Shown here: in pieces, positions 37,613-46,854 of the stretch | Numbering within the stretch: position 1 is the first letter of the stretch | Layout: each line of letters begins with the position of its first letter | Assembly: GCF_008642355.1 (NCBI RefSeq) | Contig: NZ_CP029193.1 | Location: 7,650,001-7,714,000 of the forward strand | Source of the DNA: Streptomyces venezuelae | Lineage (GTDB): Bacteria; Actinomycetota; Actinomycetes; Streptomycetales; Streptomycetaceae | Reading direction: 5' to 3' | DNA length: 64,000 nucleotides | Program-made: the position numbers and the translations under genes | The notes under the pieces: generated by a model | What the model saw: only the letters and a program-made list of their open reading frames with translations | What the model was told of the DNA's origin: nothing | The model's database searches: none

Positions 37613-38545
37613 ATGCGCGCCCTCCCCGAAGACGTACGCATCCTGATCGACCTCGAACCGGTGGTGACCGAAGCCCTGGACAACCATTTCCGGGCCACCG
37701 TCGACTGGTATCCGCACCAGTACATCCCATGGAGCCAGGGCCGTGACTACGACGGCTTCCTCGAAGGGGAACCGTGGGACCCCTCCCAGCAGAAACTGAA
37801 CCCGGCCGCACGCGACGGCCTGCTCCACAACCTGCTCAGCGAGGAGAATCTGCCCAGCTACCACCGGGTCATCGGGGAGATGCTGTCGCTGGACGGGCCC
37901 TGGGGCACCTGGGTCAACCGCTGGACGCTCGAAGAGGCCCGGCACGGCACCGCGATCCGCGACTACCTCGTCGTCACCCGCAGCGCCGATCCGATCGTGC
38001 TGGAGGACGACCGCGCCCAGCACGTACAGCACGGATACGAGATCGACTACCGCGGCGACCTGATCGCCTCCCTCGTCTACGTCACGGTCCAGGAACTCGG
38101 AACGCGCGTCAGCTACCAGGGGATCCGTCGCCTGTGCGACGAACCCGTGTGTGCGGCGCTGATGCAGCGCATCGCCCACGACGAGAACCGCCACATGCTG
38201 TTCTACCGAACCGTCCTCCAGGCATGCATGCGGATGCACCCCGACCGAACCCTCCAGGCCGTGGCCAAAGTCCTGACGACGCTCCGTCCCCCGGGCCACG
38301 GGGCGCCGGGCTTCGGGCGGCTGATCAGCTCCATGGCCAGGTCGGGCATCCTCTCGCCGGAGACCTACTGCAAGGACATCGCCGTCCCGTTCGTCCGCAT
38401 GCTCGGCGCCGTCGACGCCACCGGACTCGGCCCGGTCGGTTTGCGGGCCCAGGAGGACATCGCCGCCCACCTGGAAAAAGCAGCCGACCGCGCCGGCAGG
38501 TACCGGGCGCTCACCGAACGCCTCGGCCACCTCGCGGACGCGTGA
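37613..38545 (+). CDS. Acyl-ACP desaturase (soluble di-iron)
   Basis: 310 residues of the plant-type stearoyl-ACP desaturase family. Two di-iron motifs are visible: EEARHG (EExxH, about residue 107) and DENRHM (about residue 197), with EENLPSYH and WTLEEARHGTA typical of the fold. It introduces a double bond into an ACP-bound acyl chain using reduced ferredoxin. Its position between the type III synthase and the methyltransferase suggests that the side chain of the final lipid is unsaturated. ATG 37613 is 59 nt downstream of the synthase with a weak ribosome site. Confidence 0.88.
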   Translation: MRALPEDVRILIDLEPVVTEALDNHFRATVDWYPHQYIPWSQGRDYDGFLEGEPWDPSQQKLNPAARDGLLHNLLSEENLPSYHRVIGEMLSLDGPWGTWVNRWTLEEARHGTAIRDYLVVTRSADPIVLEDDRAQHVQHGYEIDYRGDLIASLVYVTVQELGTRVSYQGIRRLCDEPVCAALMQRIAHDENRHMLFYRTVLQACMRMHPDRTLQAVAKVLTTLRPPGHGAPGFGRLISSMARSGILSPETYCKDIAVPFVRMLGAVDATGLGPVGLRAQEDIAAHLEKAADRAGRYRALTERLGHLADA

Positions 38546-39087
38546 CACCCCCCGCGAGCCTGCTCCTGCTCATCGCCGCCGTGAGCGCCGTGCGCCTGGT
38601 CGAACTGGCGGTCGCCCGCCGGAACGCACGATGGGCGTCGGCCCGGGGCGGCACCGAGTACGGGCGGCGCCACTACGCCCCGATGGTCGTCCTCCACGTC
38701 TGCCTTCTCCTCGGCATCCTCGCGGAGGCAGCCCTCGCCGACCGCGCCTTCACTCCACCGCTCGGATGGCCGTGCCTGGCCGTCCTCGCCCTGGCACAGG
38801 CAGGCCGTGCCTGGTGCATGCGGGCGCTCGGGCCCCAGTGGAACACCCGCGTCCTCGTCGTGCCCACGGCGCCCCTGGTCACCACCGGGCCCTACCGCTG
38901 GATGCGGCACCCCAACTACCTCATCGTCGCCGTCGAGGGCATCGCCCTGCCCCTCGTCCACACCGCCTGGATCACCGCCCTGCTCTTCACCCTCGCCAAT
39001 ACGGTGTGGCTCGTCATCCGCATCCGTACGGAGAACCGGGTGCTGTGGCCGACGCCGAACGGGACGGTGACGGCCGCGCGGCTCTGA
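38542..39087 (+). CDS. Isoprenylcysteine carboxyl methyltransferase (ICMT)-family membrane methyltransferase
   Basis: A 181-residue membrane protein with about four hydrophobic segments and the ICMT signature TTGPYRWMRHPNY near residue 115. GTG 38542 overlaps the desaturase stop by 4 nt. ICMT-like enzymes next to type III synthases (SrsB, BpsB/YpbQ) O-methylate alkyl-resorcinols or alkyl-pyrones, so this is the likely last tailoring step. Length fits those enzymes. No obvious terminator follows in the 157 nt before the LacI-type gene. Confidence 0.87.
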   Translation: MTPPASLLLLIAAVSAVRLVELAVARRNARWASARGGTEYGRRHYAPMVVLHVCLLLGILAEAALADRAFTPPLGWPCLAVLALAQAGRAWCMRALGPQWNTRVLVVPTAPLVTTGPYRWMRHPNYLIVAVEGIALPLVHTAWITALLFTLANTVWLVIRIRTENRVLWPTPNGTVTAARL

Positions 39088-39244
39088 GGGGCGGACGGAA
39101 CCCAGGGTCAACGCGGCGCGGGAGCAGGGGAGTTCGCGCCGGAGCCCGCGCCACGCACCGGCGCCACGCGCCCGTGCCCGCACCGGTCGGCTCCGCCGCC
39201 CGCCTCAAGCGCCCCCGGCGCGGTCTGCAAGGATTGGCCCTGCC

Positions 39245-40279
39245 ATGGTGCAGATACCGAAGCAGCAGCCCGCACAGCGCTCCGTGCCGACGAGCGCCGA
39301 CGTCGCCCGCCTGGCGGGGGTCTCCCGCGCCACCGTCTCGTACGTCCTCAACAACACCAGCGCCGTCCGCATCAGCGAACCCACCCGCCGCCGCGTCCAC
39401 GAAGCGGCCAGGGAACTCGGCTACGTCCCGCACGCAGCCGCCCGCAGCCTCCGCGCCGGACACAGCCGCATGGTCCTCATGCCGACGCCCGAGATCCCGA
39501 TGGGCCCGCTCTTCAGCCGGTTCTTCAACGAACTGCAATGGGCGCTCAGCAGGTTCGACTACACCGTCGTCCAGTACGCCAGCCTCGGCCTGACCGGCGA
39601 GGACGCGGCCCGCGCCTGGGCCGAGCTGCGCCCCGTCGCCGTCCTCGCGCCCGACGCGTCCGCACTCAACCCGCGCGGCGTGACCGTCCTGAAGCGGTCC
39701 GGCGCCAGGGCCGTCTTCACGCTCGGCCCGCACCGCGTCGAGGGCGCGCACGCCCTGCTCATGGACGGCCGCAGGGTCGGCGAGGCGGCGGCCCTGCACT
39801 TCCTGGCCCGCGGCCGACGCACCATCGGCGTCGTCGTGCCCGAGGAAGCGGGCATGGAGCCCTTCTCGCGGCCCCGCCTGGAAGGTGTCCGCCGGACCGT
39901 GGAGCGGGCCCGCACCGCGGGCGCCTCGGTCACCGAGCTGCCCCTCGCCTACGAGGAGGCGTCCGCCACCCGGCTCGCCGCGCGCTGCCGCGCCCGGGGA
40001 ATCGACGCCGTCTTCGCCTACAACGACGAGTACGCGATGCTCCTGATGCGCGCGCTGCAGGACGACGGCATCGACATACCCGAGGACATCGCCGTGCTCG
40101 GCTCGGACGACCTGATGCTGGGCCGGCTGCTGCGCCCCCGCCTCAGCACCGTCCGCATAGAGCTGCCGTCGGGCCGCGGCCTGGCCGAACTGGTCGACCG
40201 CGTGGTGCGCGACCCGGGCGCGGAACCCGAGGTGCACGACGTCCTCGGAGCGGACGTCGTGCACCGCGAGTCCAGCTAG
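39245..40279 (+). CDS. LacI-family transcriptional regulator
   Basis: 344 residues with the N-terminal LacI helix-turn-helix (SADVARLAGVSRATVSYVLN, residues about 19-38) and hinge (AARSLRAGHS), then a periplasmic-binding-protein-like effector domain (FAYNDEYAMLLMRALQDDG; VLGSDDLMLGRLLRP). The effector is probably a sugar or related small molecule. No transporter or catabolic gene is adjacent; the next gene is convergent thioredoxin, so its targets are likely elsewhere or its own promoter. Confidence 0.9.
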   Translation: MVQIPKQQPAQRSVPTSADVARLAGVSRATVSYVLNNTSAVRISEPTRRRVHEAARELGYVPHAAARSLRAGHSRMVLMPTPEIPMGPLFSRFFNELQWALSRFDYTVVQYASLGLTGEDAARAWAELRPVAVLAPDASALNPRGVTVLKRSGARAVFTLGPHRVEGAHALLMDGRRVGEAAALHFLARGRRTIGVVVPEEAGMEPFSRPRLEGVRRTVERARTAGASVTELPLAYEEASATRLAARCRARGIDAVFAYNDEYAMLLMRALQDDGIDIPEDIAVLGSDDLMLGRLLRPRLSTVRIELPSGRGLAELVDRVVRDPGAEPEVHDVLGADVVHRESS

Positions 40280-40320
40280 CCCCAGCCCCTACTGCCTGTT
40301 TCCCACTGCTCCACCTGTTC

Positions 40321-40710
40321 CTACTGCTCCTGCTGCTGGCCCTGCTGCTTGGCCTGCTCCTCGGCGACCTGGCGGCGGACCTCGTCCATGTCCAGGTTCC
40401 TGGCCTGCCCGATGACGTCCGTGAGCGCGGCCTCGGGCAGCGCGCCCGGCTGGGCGAACACCGCGACCTGGTCGCGGACGATCATCAGCGTCGGGATGGA
40501 CTGGATGTTGAAGGCCTGGGCCAGCTCCGGCTGGGCCTCCGTGTCGACCTTGGCGAAGACCAGGTCGGGGTTGGCCTCGGCCGCCTTCTCGTAGACGGGG
40601 GCGAACTGCTTGCAGGGCCCGCACCACTCCGCCCAGAAGTCGATCAGGACGAATCCGTTGTCCGTGACCGTCTGGTCGAAGTTCTCCTTGGTGAGCTCCA
40701 CAGTGCTCAT
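40321..40710 (-). CDS. trxA: Thioredoxin
   Basis: 129 residues with the redox site FWAEWCGPCKQF (WCGPC, Cys about 30 and 33) and the cis-Pro loop QSIPTLMI. The thioredoxin domain ends near residue 108 and a Gln-rich tail (QQGQQQEQ) follows. It reduces protein disulfides using thioredoxin reductase, which is not nearby. ATG at 40710 with 175 nt to a divergent disulfide oxidoreductase gene. Confidence 0.93.
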   Translation of the reverse strand: MSTVELTKENFDQTVTDNGFVLIDFWAEWCGPCKQFAPVYEKAAEANPDLVFAKVDTEAQPELAQAFNIQSIPTLMIVRDQVAVFAQPGALPEAALTDVIGQARNLDMDEVRRQVAEEQAKQQGQQQEQ

Positions 40711-40885
40711 GGTGTGTCCCTACTTCCTTTTGGGGCCCTTGTGAGGCGTGGCCGCTGCGCACAACGGCCGATCGTGCGGACGTATTCCGCCTGGTCGCGC
40801 GCGCGGCAGGTGCCACGCGCGCAGGGGCGTGTCCGGCGCGCGTACCCATGTGGCCACGGCGCACACCTGCCGACACACTGTCCTC

Positions 40886-42310
40886 ATGACGGATGCCATC
40901 ACGTACGACGTCGTAGTCATCGGAGCCGGCCCTGTGGGCGAGAACGTGGCGGACCGAGCCCGCGCCGCGGGACTCAGTGCCGCGATCGTGGAGAGCGAGC
41001 TCGTGGGGGGCGAGTGCTCCTACTGGGCCTGCATGCCCAGCAAGGCCCTGCTGCGCCCCGTCATCGCCCGCGCCGACGCCCGCCGCGTCCCCGGCCTGCG
41101 CGACTCCGTGCAGGGCGCGCTGGACGTCTCCGCGGTCCTGGCGCACCGCGACGACTACACCTCGCATTGGAAGGACGACGGCCAGGTCGGCTGGCTCGAG
41201 GGGGTCGGCGTCGACCTGCACCGGGGCCACGGCCGCATCGCGGGCCCTCGCGAGGTCACGGTCACCGGCACGGACGGCACCACGCGCACGCTGCGGGCCC
41301 GGCACGCCGTGGCCGTCTGCACCGGCACCCGCGCGGCCCTGCCCGACCTGCCGGGCCTCGCCGACGTCAAGCCGTGGACCAGCCGTGAGGCCACCAGCGC
41401 CGACCAGGCGCCCGGCCGCCTCCTGGTGGTCGGCGGCGGTGTCGTCGCCGTCGAGATGGCGACCGCGTGGCAGGCACTCGGGTCACAGGTCACGGTCCTC
41501 GTACGCGGCGGGGGTTTGCTGCCCCGTATGGAGCCGTTCGCCGGGGAGCTGGTACAGGAAGCCCTCGCCGAAGCGGGCGCCGAGGTCCGCTGCGGTGTCT
41601 CGGTCACCGCGGTGCGGCGCGAGGACGGCGTGGTGACGGCGACCCTGGACGACGGCTCCACCCTCCGGGCCGACGAGATCCTCTTCGCCACGGGACGTGC
41701 CCCGCGCACCGACGACATCGGCCTCGAAACCGTCGGCCTGGAACCCGGCACCTACCTCAAGGTCGACGACAGCCTCCGCGTCGAGGGCAGCGACTGGCTC
41801 TACGCGGTCGGCGACGCCAACCACCGGGCGCTCCTCACCCACCAGGGCAAGTACCAGGCGCGCATCGCGGGCGCCGCCATCGCCGCCCGCGCCCAGGGCG
41901 TCCCGCTCCTGGAGACCGACCGCTGGGGCGCCCACTCCGCCACCGCCGACCACGCCGCCGTCCCGCAGGTCGTCTTCACCGACCCCGAGGCCGCCTCCGC
42001 GGGCCTCACCCTCGCCGAGGCCGAGGAGGCGGGCCACCGCGTCCGCGCCGTCGACTACGACATGTCCGGAGTGGCGGGAGCGGGCCTCTACGCGGACGGT
42101 TACCGGGGGCGGGCCCGGATGGTCGTCGACCTGGACCGCGAGATCCTGCTCGGCGTCACCTTCGTCGGCCCAGGAGTGGGCGAACTGATCCACTCGGCGA
42201 CGATGGCGATCGCGGGCGAGATCCCCCTGAGCCGCCTGTGGCACGCGGTCCCGGCGTACCCGACGATCAGCGAGGTGTGGCTCCGGCTCCTGGAGACGTA
42301 CCGGGGCTGA
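40886..42310 (+). CDS. Pyridine nucleotide-disulfide oxidoreductase (class I flavoprotein)
   Basis: 474 residues: FAD-binding GAGPVGENVA near the start, the redox disulfide GGECSYWACMPSK (CxxxxC), an NAD(P) motif VVGGGVVAVEMA near residue 182, FAD motif LYAVGDAN, and a C-terminal dimerisation domain ending in HAVPAYPTISE. This is the dihydrolipoamide dehydrogenase / mercuric reductase group; absence of an E2 or mer gene makes the disulfide substrate unknown. It is divergent from trxA, so a role in thiol redox balance is plausible but inferred. Confidence 0.88.
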   Translation: MTDAITYDVVVIGAGPVGENVADRARAAGLSAAIVESELVGGECSYWACMPSKALLRPVIARADARRVPGLRDSVQGALDVSAVLAHRDDYTSHWKDDGQVGWLEGVGVDLHRGHGRIAGPREVTVTGTDGTTRTLRARHAVAVCTGTRAALPDLPGLADVKPWTSREATSADQAPGRLLVVGGGVVAVEMATAWQALGSQVTVLVRGGGLLPRMEPFAGELVQEALAEAGAEVRCGVSVTAVRREDGVVTATLDDGSTLRADEILFATGRAPRTDDIGLETVGLEPGTYLKVDDSLRVEGSDWLYAVGDANHRALLTHQGKYQARIAGAAIAARAQGVPLLETDRWGAHSATADHAAVPQVVFTDPEAASAGLTLAEAEEAGHRVRAVDYDMSGVAGAGLYADGYRGRARMVVDLDREILLGVTFVGPGVGELIHSATMAIAGEIPLSRLWHAVPAYPTISEVWLRLLETYRG

Positions 42311-42319
42311 GGCACGCCA

Positions 42320-42339
42320 CGGGGGCCGAAGGGGCCCCG
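42320..42339 (+). terminator. Hairpin after the flavoprotein gene
   Basis: CGGGGGCC (42320-42327) can pair with GGCCCCG (42333-42339) with one bulged G and a GAAGG loop, 9 nt beyond the stop codon. It is GC-only with no U-tract. Confidence 0.4.
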
Positions 42340-42406
42340 CGCACCCTGCCGTACCGGTAGCGGATCGTTTTATGATCGCTGCTCCGCGTACGAGTGGGGT
42401 ACTCGC

Positions 42407-42673
42407 ATGACGGCTGGCGGGTCGGCGTCGCGCCGGGCACAGGACGCGCGACGCCAGGAGCGGCTGATGCGGGAGCAGTGGCAGGTGGCCCGCCGCCAGG
42501 CCCTCCGGTGGGAGACGGCGAGCGAGGGCGAGCAGCGCGTCGCCGCCCAGTTGCTCGTCCTGACGGAGCGCGGATGGCGGCTGCTCGTGGACCGGCGCCG
42601 GCCGGGCACGCGCGGCGCTGACGTCGACATGCTGCTCGTGGGGCCGGGCGGGGTCTTCGTCATCGACCTCGCA
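42407..42673 (+). pseudogene. Truncated NERD-domain protein
   Basis: The first about 89 codons read as a NERD (nuclease-related) domain start: a basic coiled N-terminus, then RWETASEGEQRVAAQLLVL, DRRRPGTRGADVDMLLVGPG and VFVIDLAG, where an intact family member would continue with VKNW-like residues. After about 42673 the frame runs into unrelated sequence and stops at 42775. A TATGAT box at 42371 could be its -10. The 3' end meets a reductase remnant on the other strand, so this is most likely a gene cut by a deletion. Confidence 0.7.
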
Positions 42674-42678
42674 GGCGC

Positions 42679-43029
42679 TCACATAGACGTCCTCCACAGA
42701 CCGCCCCCGCCGACGAGCCCCCGCCACCAGGCCTCCGCCGCTTCGAATTCCGTGCGGTGCAGGTGGTCGACGTAGGGGTGGTCGCAGCCGAAGTGGCAGA
42801 GCGCGGGCGCGCGTTGCCCGCCGTCGTGCAGGAATCCCACCCGGCCGGCGATGGCGCCGCGGAAGGGGGCGAGGCCCGTGCCCGCGCCGATCATGATGAC
42901 CGGGGTGCGCGCGTCCGCGGGGACGCGGAAGGCGTCGCGGCAGTGCTGCACGCGCGCGTGGCCGCCGCGGGTGTCCGGCTCCGCCGGGCGCCGCACCGGT
43001 CCCACCAGGGGCGGTGCGTGACGACGCAC
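42679..43029 (-). pseudogene. Remnant of a P450-reductase/sulfite-reductase-like flavoprotein
   Basis: The minus strand encodes about 75 residues of the NADP-binding region of a diflavin-type reductase: FRVPADARTPVIMIGAGTGL, APFRG, CHFGCDHPYVDHLHRTEFEA. Neither the FAD-binding part upstream nor the C-terminal 100 or more residues remain, and the reading stops at 42679 next to the truncated NERD gene. It is a decayed fragment without a start. It may once have been a P450-reductase fusion, but nothing left shows that. Confidence 0.65.
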
Positions 43030-43049
43030 GTACCCTGTCGGGCGTGACG

Positions 43050-44153
43050 ATGCGCGAGCCGGTCGACGTGAGTGTCGACGCGATGATCGAAGACCTCAGG
43101 ACACTCGTGGAGGTCGAGTCGCCGTCGCGCGACCGCGACGCCCTGACGGAGTCGGCGAGAACCGTCGCCGCAGTCATCGAGGCCCGCCTCGGCGGAAAAG
43201 CGGCCCTCGTCGAGAGCGAGGCTGGCTCGCACGTCCACTGGTCCGGGGGCGGCGCTCCCCGCGTCCTGATCCTCGGCCACCACGACACGGTGTTCCCCCT
43301 GGGCACCCTCGCCCGCCGCCCGTTCCGGGTCGCGGACGGACACGCGACGGGCCCAGGCGTCTTCGACATGCTGGGCGGCCTGGTGCAGGCCGTGCACGGA
43401 CTGGCGGCGCTCGACGACCTCTCGGGCGTCGAGATCCTCGTGACGGCGGACGAAGAGGTCGGCTCCGGCTCGTCCCGCGCCCTCATCGAGGAGCGCGCCC
43501 TCGCCTGCGGCGCGGTCCTCGTGTTCGAGGGCGCCGCCGACGGCGGGGGAGTGAAGACCGGCCGCAAGGGCTGCGGCACGTTCGAGGTGACCGTCACCGG
43601 CCGCGCGTCGCACGCCGGCCTCGAACCAGAGACGGGCGTCAACGCCCTGGTCGAAGCGGCCCACCAGGTCCTCGCCGTCGAGGCACTCGGCGACCCCCGC
43701 ACCGGCACGACCGTCACCCCGACCGTCGCGTCCGCGGGCACGCTGGACAACGTGGTCCCGGCGAAGGCGACCCTCGTCGTCGACGTCCGCGTCGAGTCGC
43801 CCGAGGAGAAGGAACGCATCGAAGCCGCCTTCGCCGCCCTGCCCCCCCGCCTCGAAGGGGCGGAGATCGCCGTCAGGGGAGGCATCGGCCGCCCCCCGAT
43901 GCCCGAATCGGCGGCGGCCGGGCTCTTCGCGGCGGCGAGGCGGCTCGTCCCGGGCCTGGAGGGCAAGGCGGTCGGCGGCGGCAGCGACGGCAACTTCACG
44001 GCCGCGCTCGGCGTGCCGACCCTCGACGGCCTCGGAGCGGTCGGCGGCGGAGCACACGCCGACCACGAGTACGTGGTGGTCGAGGCGATGGCCGAGCGGG
44101 CGAGCCTCGTGACGGGCCTGGTGCGCGCGATCCGCGACGGCGGGATCGCGTAG
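43050..44153 (+). CDS. M20-family metallopeptidase (carboxypeptidase G2-like)
   Basis: 367 residues with the di-zinc ligand pattern of M20 enzymes: LGHHDTVF, PGVFDMLGG, the catalytic TADEEVGS and GGAHADHEY. GCGTFEVTVTGRASHAG introduces the dimerisation domain. The closest subfamily by motif is glutamate carboxypeptidase, which cleaves C-terminal glutamate. The ATG at 43050 (or GTG 43044, two residues longer) follows GTCGGG. It starts directly beyond the gene remnants, so its promoter may lie in the remnant. Confidence 0.87.
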   Translation: MREPVDVSVDAMIEDLRTLVEVESPSRDRDALTESARTVAAVIEARLGGKAALVESEAGSHVHWSGGGAPRVLILGHHDTVFPLGTLARRPFRVADGHATGPGVFDMLGGLVQAVHGLAALDDLSGVEILVTADEEVGSGSSRALIEERALACGAVLVFEGAADGGGVKTGRKGCGTFEVTVTGRASHAGLEPETGVNALVEAAHQVLAVEALGDPRTGTTVTPTVASAGTLDNVVPAKATLVVDVRVESPEEKERIEAAFAALPPRLEGAEIAVRGGIGRPPMPESAAAGLFAAARRLVPGLEGKAVGGGSDGNFTAALGVPTLDGLGAVGGGAHADHEYVVVEAMAERASLVTGLVRAIRDGGIA

Positions 44154-44266
44154 TAGGGCCTGTGTCGGGCGTCGCGGGACAGTCGGGACTTCCGAGACAT
44201 GCCCAGCCCCCGCTCGGCGGGTTCGCGCCCTGCTGTCGTGCCGTCCGCCGTGAGAGGCTCCCGTCC

Positions 44267-45379
44267 ATGAGGGCCGAGGGGCGGATGTCGTTCGGGGTGG
44301 AGGAGGAGTACCTCGTCGTCGACCCGGCGTCGCGCGAGGTACGGCCGTACGGCGCACAGGTGGCAGCCCTGGCCGCCCGGCGGCTCGGCAGAGAGCGGGT
44401 GGGAGACGAGATCAGCCGTTTCCAGGTGGAGGCGCGGACGAGCCCGCACACCCGCCTGGCCGATCTCGCCGACGACATCAACGCGATGCGCGGCGCCGTC
44501 GCGGACGCGGCGCGGGAGCGGGGGCTCACGGTCGTGTCGTCCGGCGCACCGGTCCTGGGAGAGGTGCGGCCGCTGCCGCTCACCCGCGGGCCGCGCTACG
44601 CCGAGAGCCTGGCGGCGTTCCGCGCACTGGACGACGAGCAGTGCGCGGCGGCCTGCCACGTCCACGTCGGCATCGCCGACCGGGCGACGGCCCTGGAGGT
44701 GAGCAACCGGCTGCGGCCGTGGCTGCCGGTGCTCGTGTCCCTCACCGCGAACTCCCCGTACTGGGCCGGTCGATGGACCGGCTACGCGAGCTGGCGGACC
44801 CTGTCCTGGGCGCGCTGGCCGGTCGCGGGGCCACCGCCGTACTTCGACTCCGTGGCGCACTTCGACGAACTGTTGGGCCACCTGCACGCGGCGGGGGCGG
44901 TCATGGACCAAGGGGGCCTGTACTGGGACGTGCGGCCCTCGGCGCACGTGCCGACGCTGGAGATCCGGGTGGCGGACGCACAGACGACCGCGGGGGAGAC
45001 GGTCATGTACGCGGCGTTGGTGCGGGCGTTGGCGCTGACGGAGCTGCGCGCCGTCCACGCCGGTGAGCCGGTCGTGAACCCCGCGCCGGAGGTGCTGCGG
45101 GCGGCGTACTGGCGGGCGGCCCGTGACGGCCTGCGCGGCCACGGCCTGGACGCGCGCACCCGACGGCTCGAACCCGCTCCGGTGCTGGCCGAGCGGCTCT
45201 ACGCGCACGTCCGCCCGGCGTTGCGGGACAACGGGGACGACGCCTGGTTCCGGGCCGCCTGGGCGCGGCTCCGGGCGCACGGCACCGGCGCCGAACGGCA
45301 GCGGGCGGCGCACCGGGGCGGGAACCGCCTGGAGGACACGGTGGACGCCCTGGCCGGCTGCTTCCGCGACGCGGGGTGA
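44267..45379 (+). CDS. Carboxylate-amine ligase, YbdK/GCS2 family
   Basis: 370 residues. [12 protein letters not shown] at the N-terminus is the hallmark of the GCS2/YbdK group, with CHVHVGIAD and [10 protein letters not shown] later. The family makes gamma-glutamyl amide bonds; YbdK has weak glutamate-cysteine ligase activity, and several actinomycete members have unknown substrates. It is not EgtA, which is elsewhere in the window. ATG 44267 follows GAGAGG; ATG 44285 is an alternative. It follows the M20 peptidase by 113 nt. Confidence 0.87.
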   Translation: MRAEGRMSFGVEEEYLVVDPASREVRPYGAQVAALAARRLGRERVGDEISRFQVEARTSPHTRLADLADDINAMRGAVADAARERGLTVVSSGAPVLGEVRPLPLTRGPRYAESLAAFRALDDEQCAAACHVHVGIADRATALEVSNRLRPWLPVLVSLTANSPYWAGRWTGYASWRTLSWARWPVAGPPPYFDSVAHFDELLGHLHAAGAVMDQGGLYWDVRPSAHVPTLEIRVADAQTTAGETVMYAALVRALALTELRAVHAGEPVVNPAPEVLRAAYWRAARDGLRGHGLDARTRRLEPAPVLAERLYAHVRPALRDNGDDAWFRAAWARLRAHGTGAERQRAAHRGGNRLEDTVDALAGCFRDAG

Positions 45380-45563
45380 GAACCTGGCGACGCGGCGGCC
45401 GAACACGCCGGTTAACCTGGACGGAGCGGTGATCTTCCGGCAGCCCGGCGGCGCCGCGCGGCGGTGGGGCTCGCCGTACCCGAACCGCGGCGACGACGCC
45501 GCCAACGGTCCCTACTTGCGAACGAGTGCGCCCTGCGACGGGCGTCGGCGAGTAGGAGGAACG

Positions 45564-45986
45564 TTGACGCGGAACGAGGCCAAGGTCCTGGCGGCGGTGG
45601 CGGCGGGCGGCGGAACCGGGGCGCTGACCCGGTACGCGTTGTCGCTGTGGTGGCCCACACCCCCCGGCGGGTTCCCCTGGACGACCCTCGTGGTGAACGC
45701 CGCGGGCTGCGCCGCGATCGGCGTCCTCATGGTGCTGGTCACGGAGGTGCGACGACAGACACACCCCTTGGTGCGGCCGCTCCTCGGCACGGGTTTCCTC
45801 GGCGGCTTCACCACGTTCTCGACGTACGCGGTGGACATCGAACGCCTCGTCCGCGTCGGCCACGCCCGCACGGGCCTGGCCTACCTGGCCCTGACACCGG
45901 TCGCGGCGCTCGCGGCGGTGTGGGGGGCGGCGTGGGCGACGCGCCGCGTGGCGGCGCGCCGGACGGTGGCGGGGAGGCGGGCGTGA
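45564..45986 (+). CDS. crcB: Fluoride channel CrcB/FluC, subunit 1
   Basis: A 140-residue four-helix protein with the FluC motifs: [11 protein letters not shown] near the N-terminus, [10 protein letters not shown] and [10 protein letters not shown] (the phenylalanine-box helix). FluC dimers export fluoride. It starts at TTG 45564, which is supported by AGGAGG just upstream and by the lack of an ATG or GTG in frame. It overlaps the second channel gene by 4 nt, suggesting that the two work as a heteromer. Confidence 0.92.
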   Translation: MTRNEAKVLAAVAAGGGTGALTRYALSLWWPTPPGGFPWTTLVVNAAGCAAIGVLMVLVTEVRRQTHPLVRPLLGTGFLGGFTTFSTYAVDIERLVRVGHARTGLAYLALTPVAALAAVWGAAWATRRVAARRTVAGRRA

Positions 45987-46357
45987 ACTGGCTGCTCGTG
46001 CTGGTCGGCGGCATGATCGGCGCGCCCCTGCGCCACCTCACCGACGTGGCGGTGCGGAAGCGGTACGGCACCGACTTCCCCTGGGGCATCCTCGCCGTCA
46101 ACGTCGCGGGCTGCCTGATCCTCGGCGTCCTGACGGGTGCGGTCATGGCGGGCGCCGCGTCGCCGCACGTCCAGCTGCTCCTCGGCACGGGGCTGTGCGG
46201 GGCGCTGACGACGTACTCGACCTTCTCGTACGAGACGCTGCGGCTCGCCGAGACCGGTTCGCGCTTCCACGCGGCGGCCAACGCGCTGGGAAGCGTGGTG
46301 GCGGGCCTCGGCGCGGCGGTTGTGGGAATGGCCGCGGCCGAGGCCCTGTGGGTGTGA
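45983..46357 (+). CDS. crcB: Fluoride channel CrcB/FluC, subunit 2
   Basis: 124 residues with [20 protein letters not shown] and [13 protein letters not shown], the same motif order as its upstream partner. GTG 45983 overlaps the first gene's stop (GTGA). Paired, non-identical crcB genes are common in Gram-positive bacteria, where both copies can be needed for fluoride export. No fluoride riboswitch was recognised upstream. Confidence 0.92.
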   Translation: MNWLLVLVGGMIGAPLRHLTDVAVRKRYGTDFPWGILAVNVAGCLILGVLTGAVMAGAASPHVQLLLGTGLCGALTTYSTFSYETLRLAETGSRFHAAANALGSVVAGLGAAVVGMAAAEALWV

Positions 46358-46388
46358 GCCGAAGACCTCACGTCGGAGGGGCGGCGCC

Positions 46389-46730
46389 TCACGCTCCCGC
46401 GAAGTCCCCGTTCAGCGCGGCGGCCATGCGCAGGTGGGGCGCCGCGTCGTCGGGGCGGTTCTGCCGCTGCAGTGTGCGTCCGAGCATGAGCCGGGCGTAG
46501 CTCTCGACCGGGTCGAGCTCGATCACCTTGCGCAACGCGGCCTCGGCGCGGCCCAGTTGGGCGGAGTGGTAGTAGGCGCGGGCGAGCAGCAGACGCGGGG
46601 CGACCTGCTCCGGCGCCTCGTCGGCCAGGGTGTCGAGGATGCGGGCCGCCGTGGCGTACTCCTTGGCGTCGAAGAAGAGCTGCGCGCGCTCCCAGCGCTC
46701 CGCCGCGGTTCCGTGCTCGTAGTAGGTCAT
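46389..46730 (-). CDS. Small tetratricopeptide-repeat protein
   Basis: 113 residues with about two to three TPR units (AERWERAQLFFDAKEYATAA; APRLLLARAYYHSAQLGRAE; SYARLMLGRTLQRQ). It has no enzymatic domain and probably acts as a protein-protein scaffold. ATG at 46730 is preceded by a strong AGGAGGA. It is convergent with the fluoride channels. Confidence 0.82.
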   Translation of the reverse strand: MTYYEHGTAAERWERAQLFFDAKEYATAARILDTLADEAPEQVAPRLLLARAYYHSAQLGRAEAALRKVIELDPVESYARLMLGRTLQRQNRPDDAAPHLRMAAALNGDFAGA

Positions 46731-46854
46731 TGTTCCTCCTTGGTCGCCTGTAACCGGCCCCATTAGTTGAATATTCCACGAACAGACGCGGAGGCCCACC
46801 GACGATCGGCTGCTCGGTTCGCCGCTGCCGCGGGGCTGGGGCGCGGCCTGCCCG

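Noticed and set aside
41483-45505. A 1340-codon minus-strand open frame across several plus-strand genes
   Set aside because: It runs antisense to the disulfide oxidoreductase, M20 peptidase and carboxylate-amine ligase without family resemblance.
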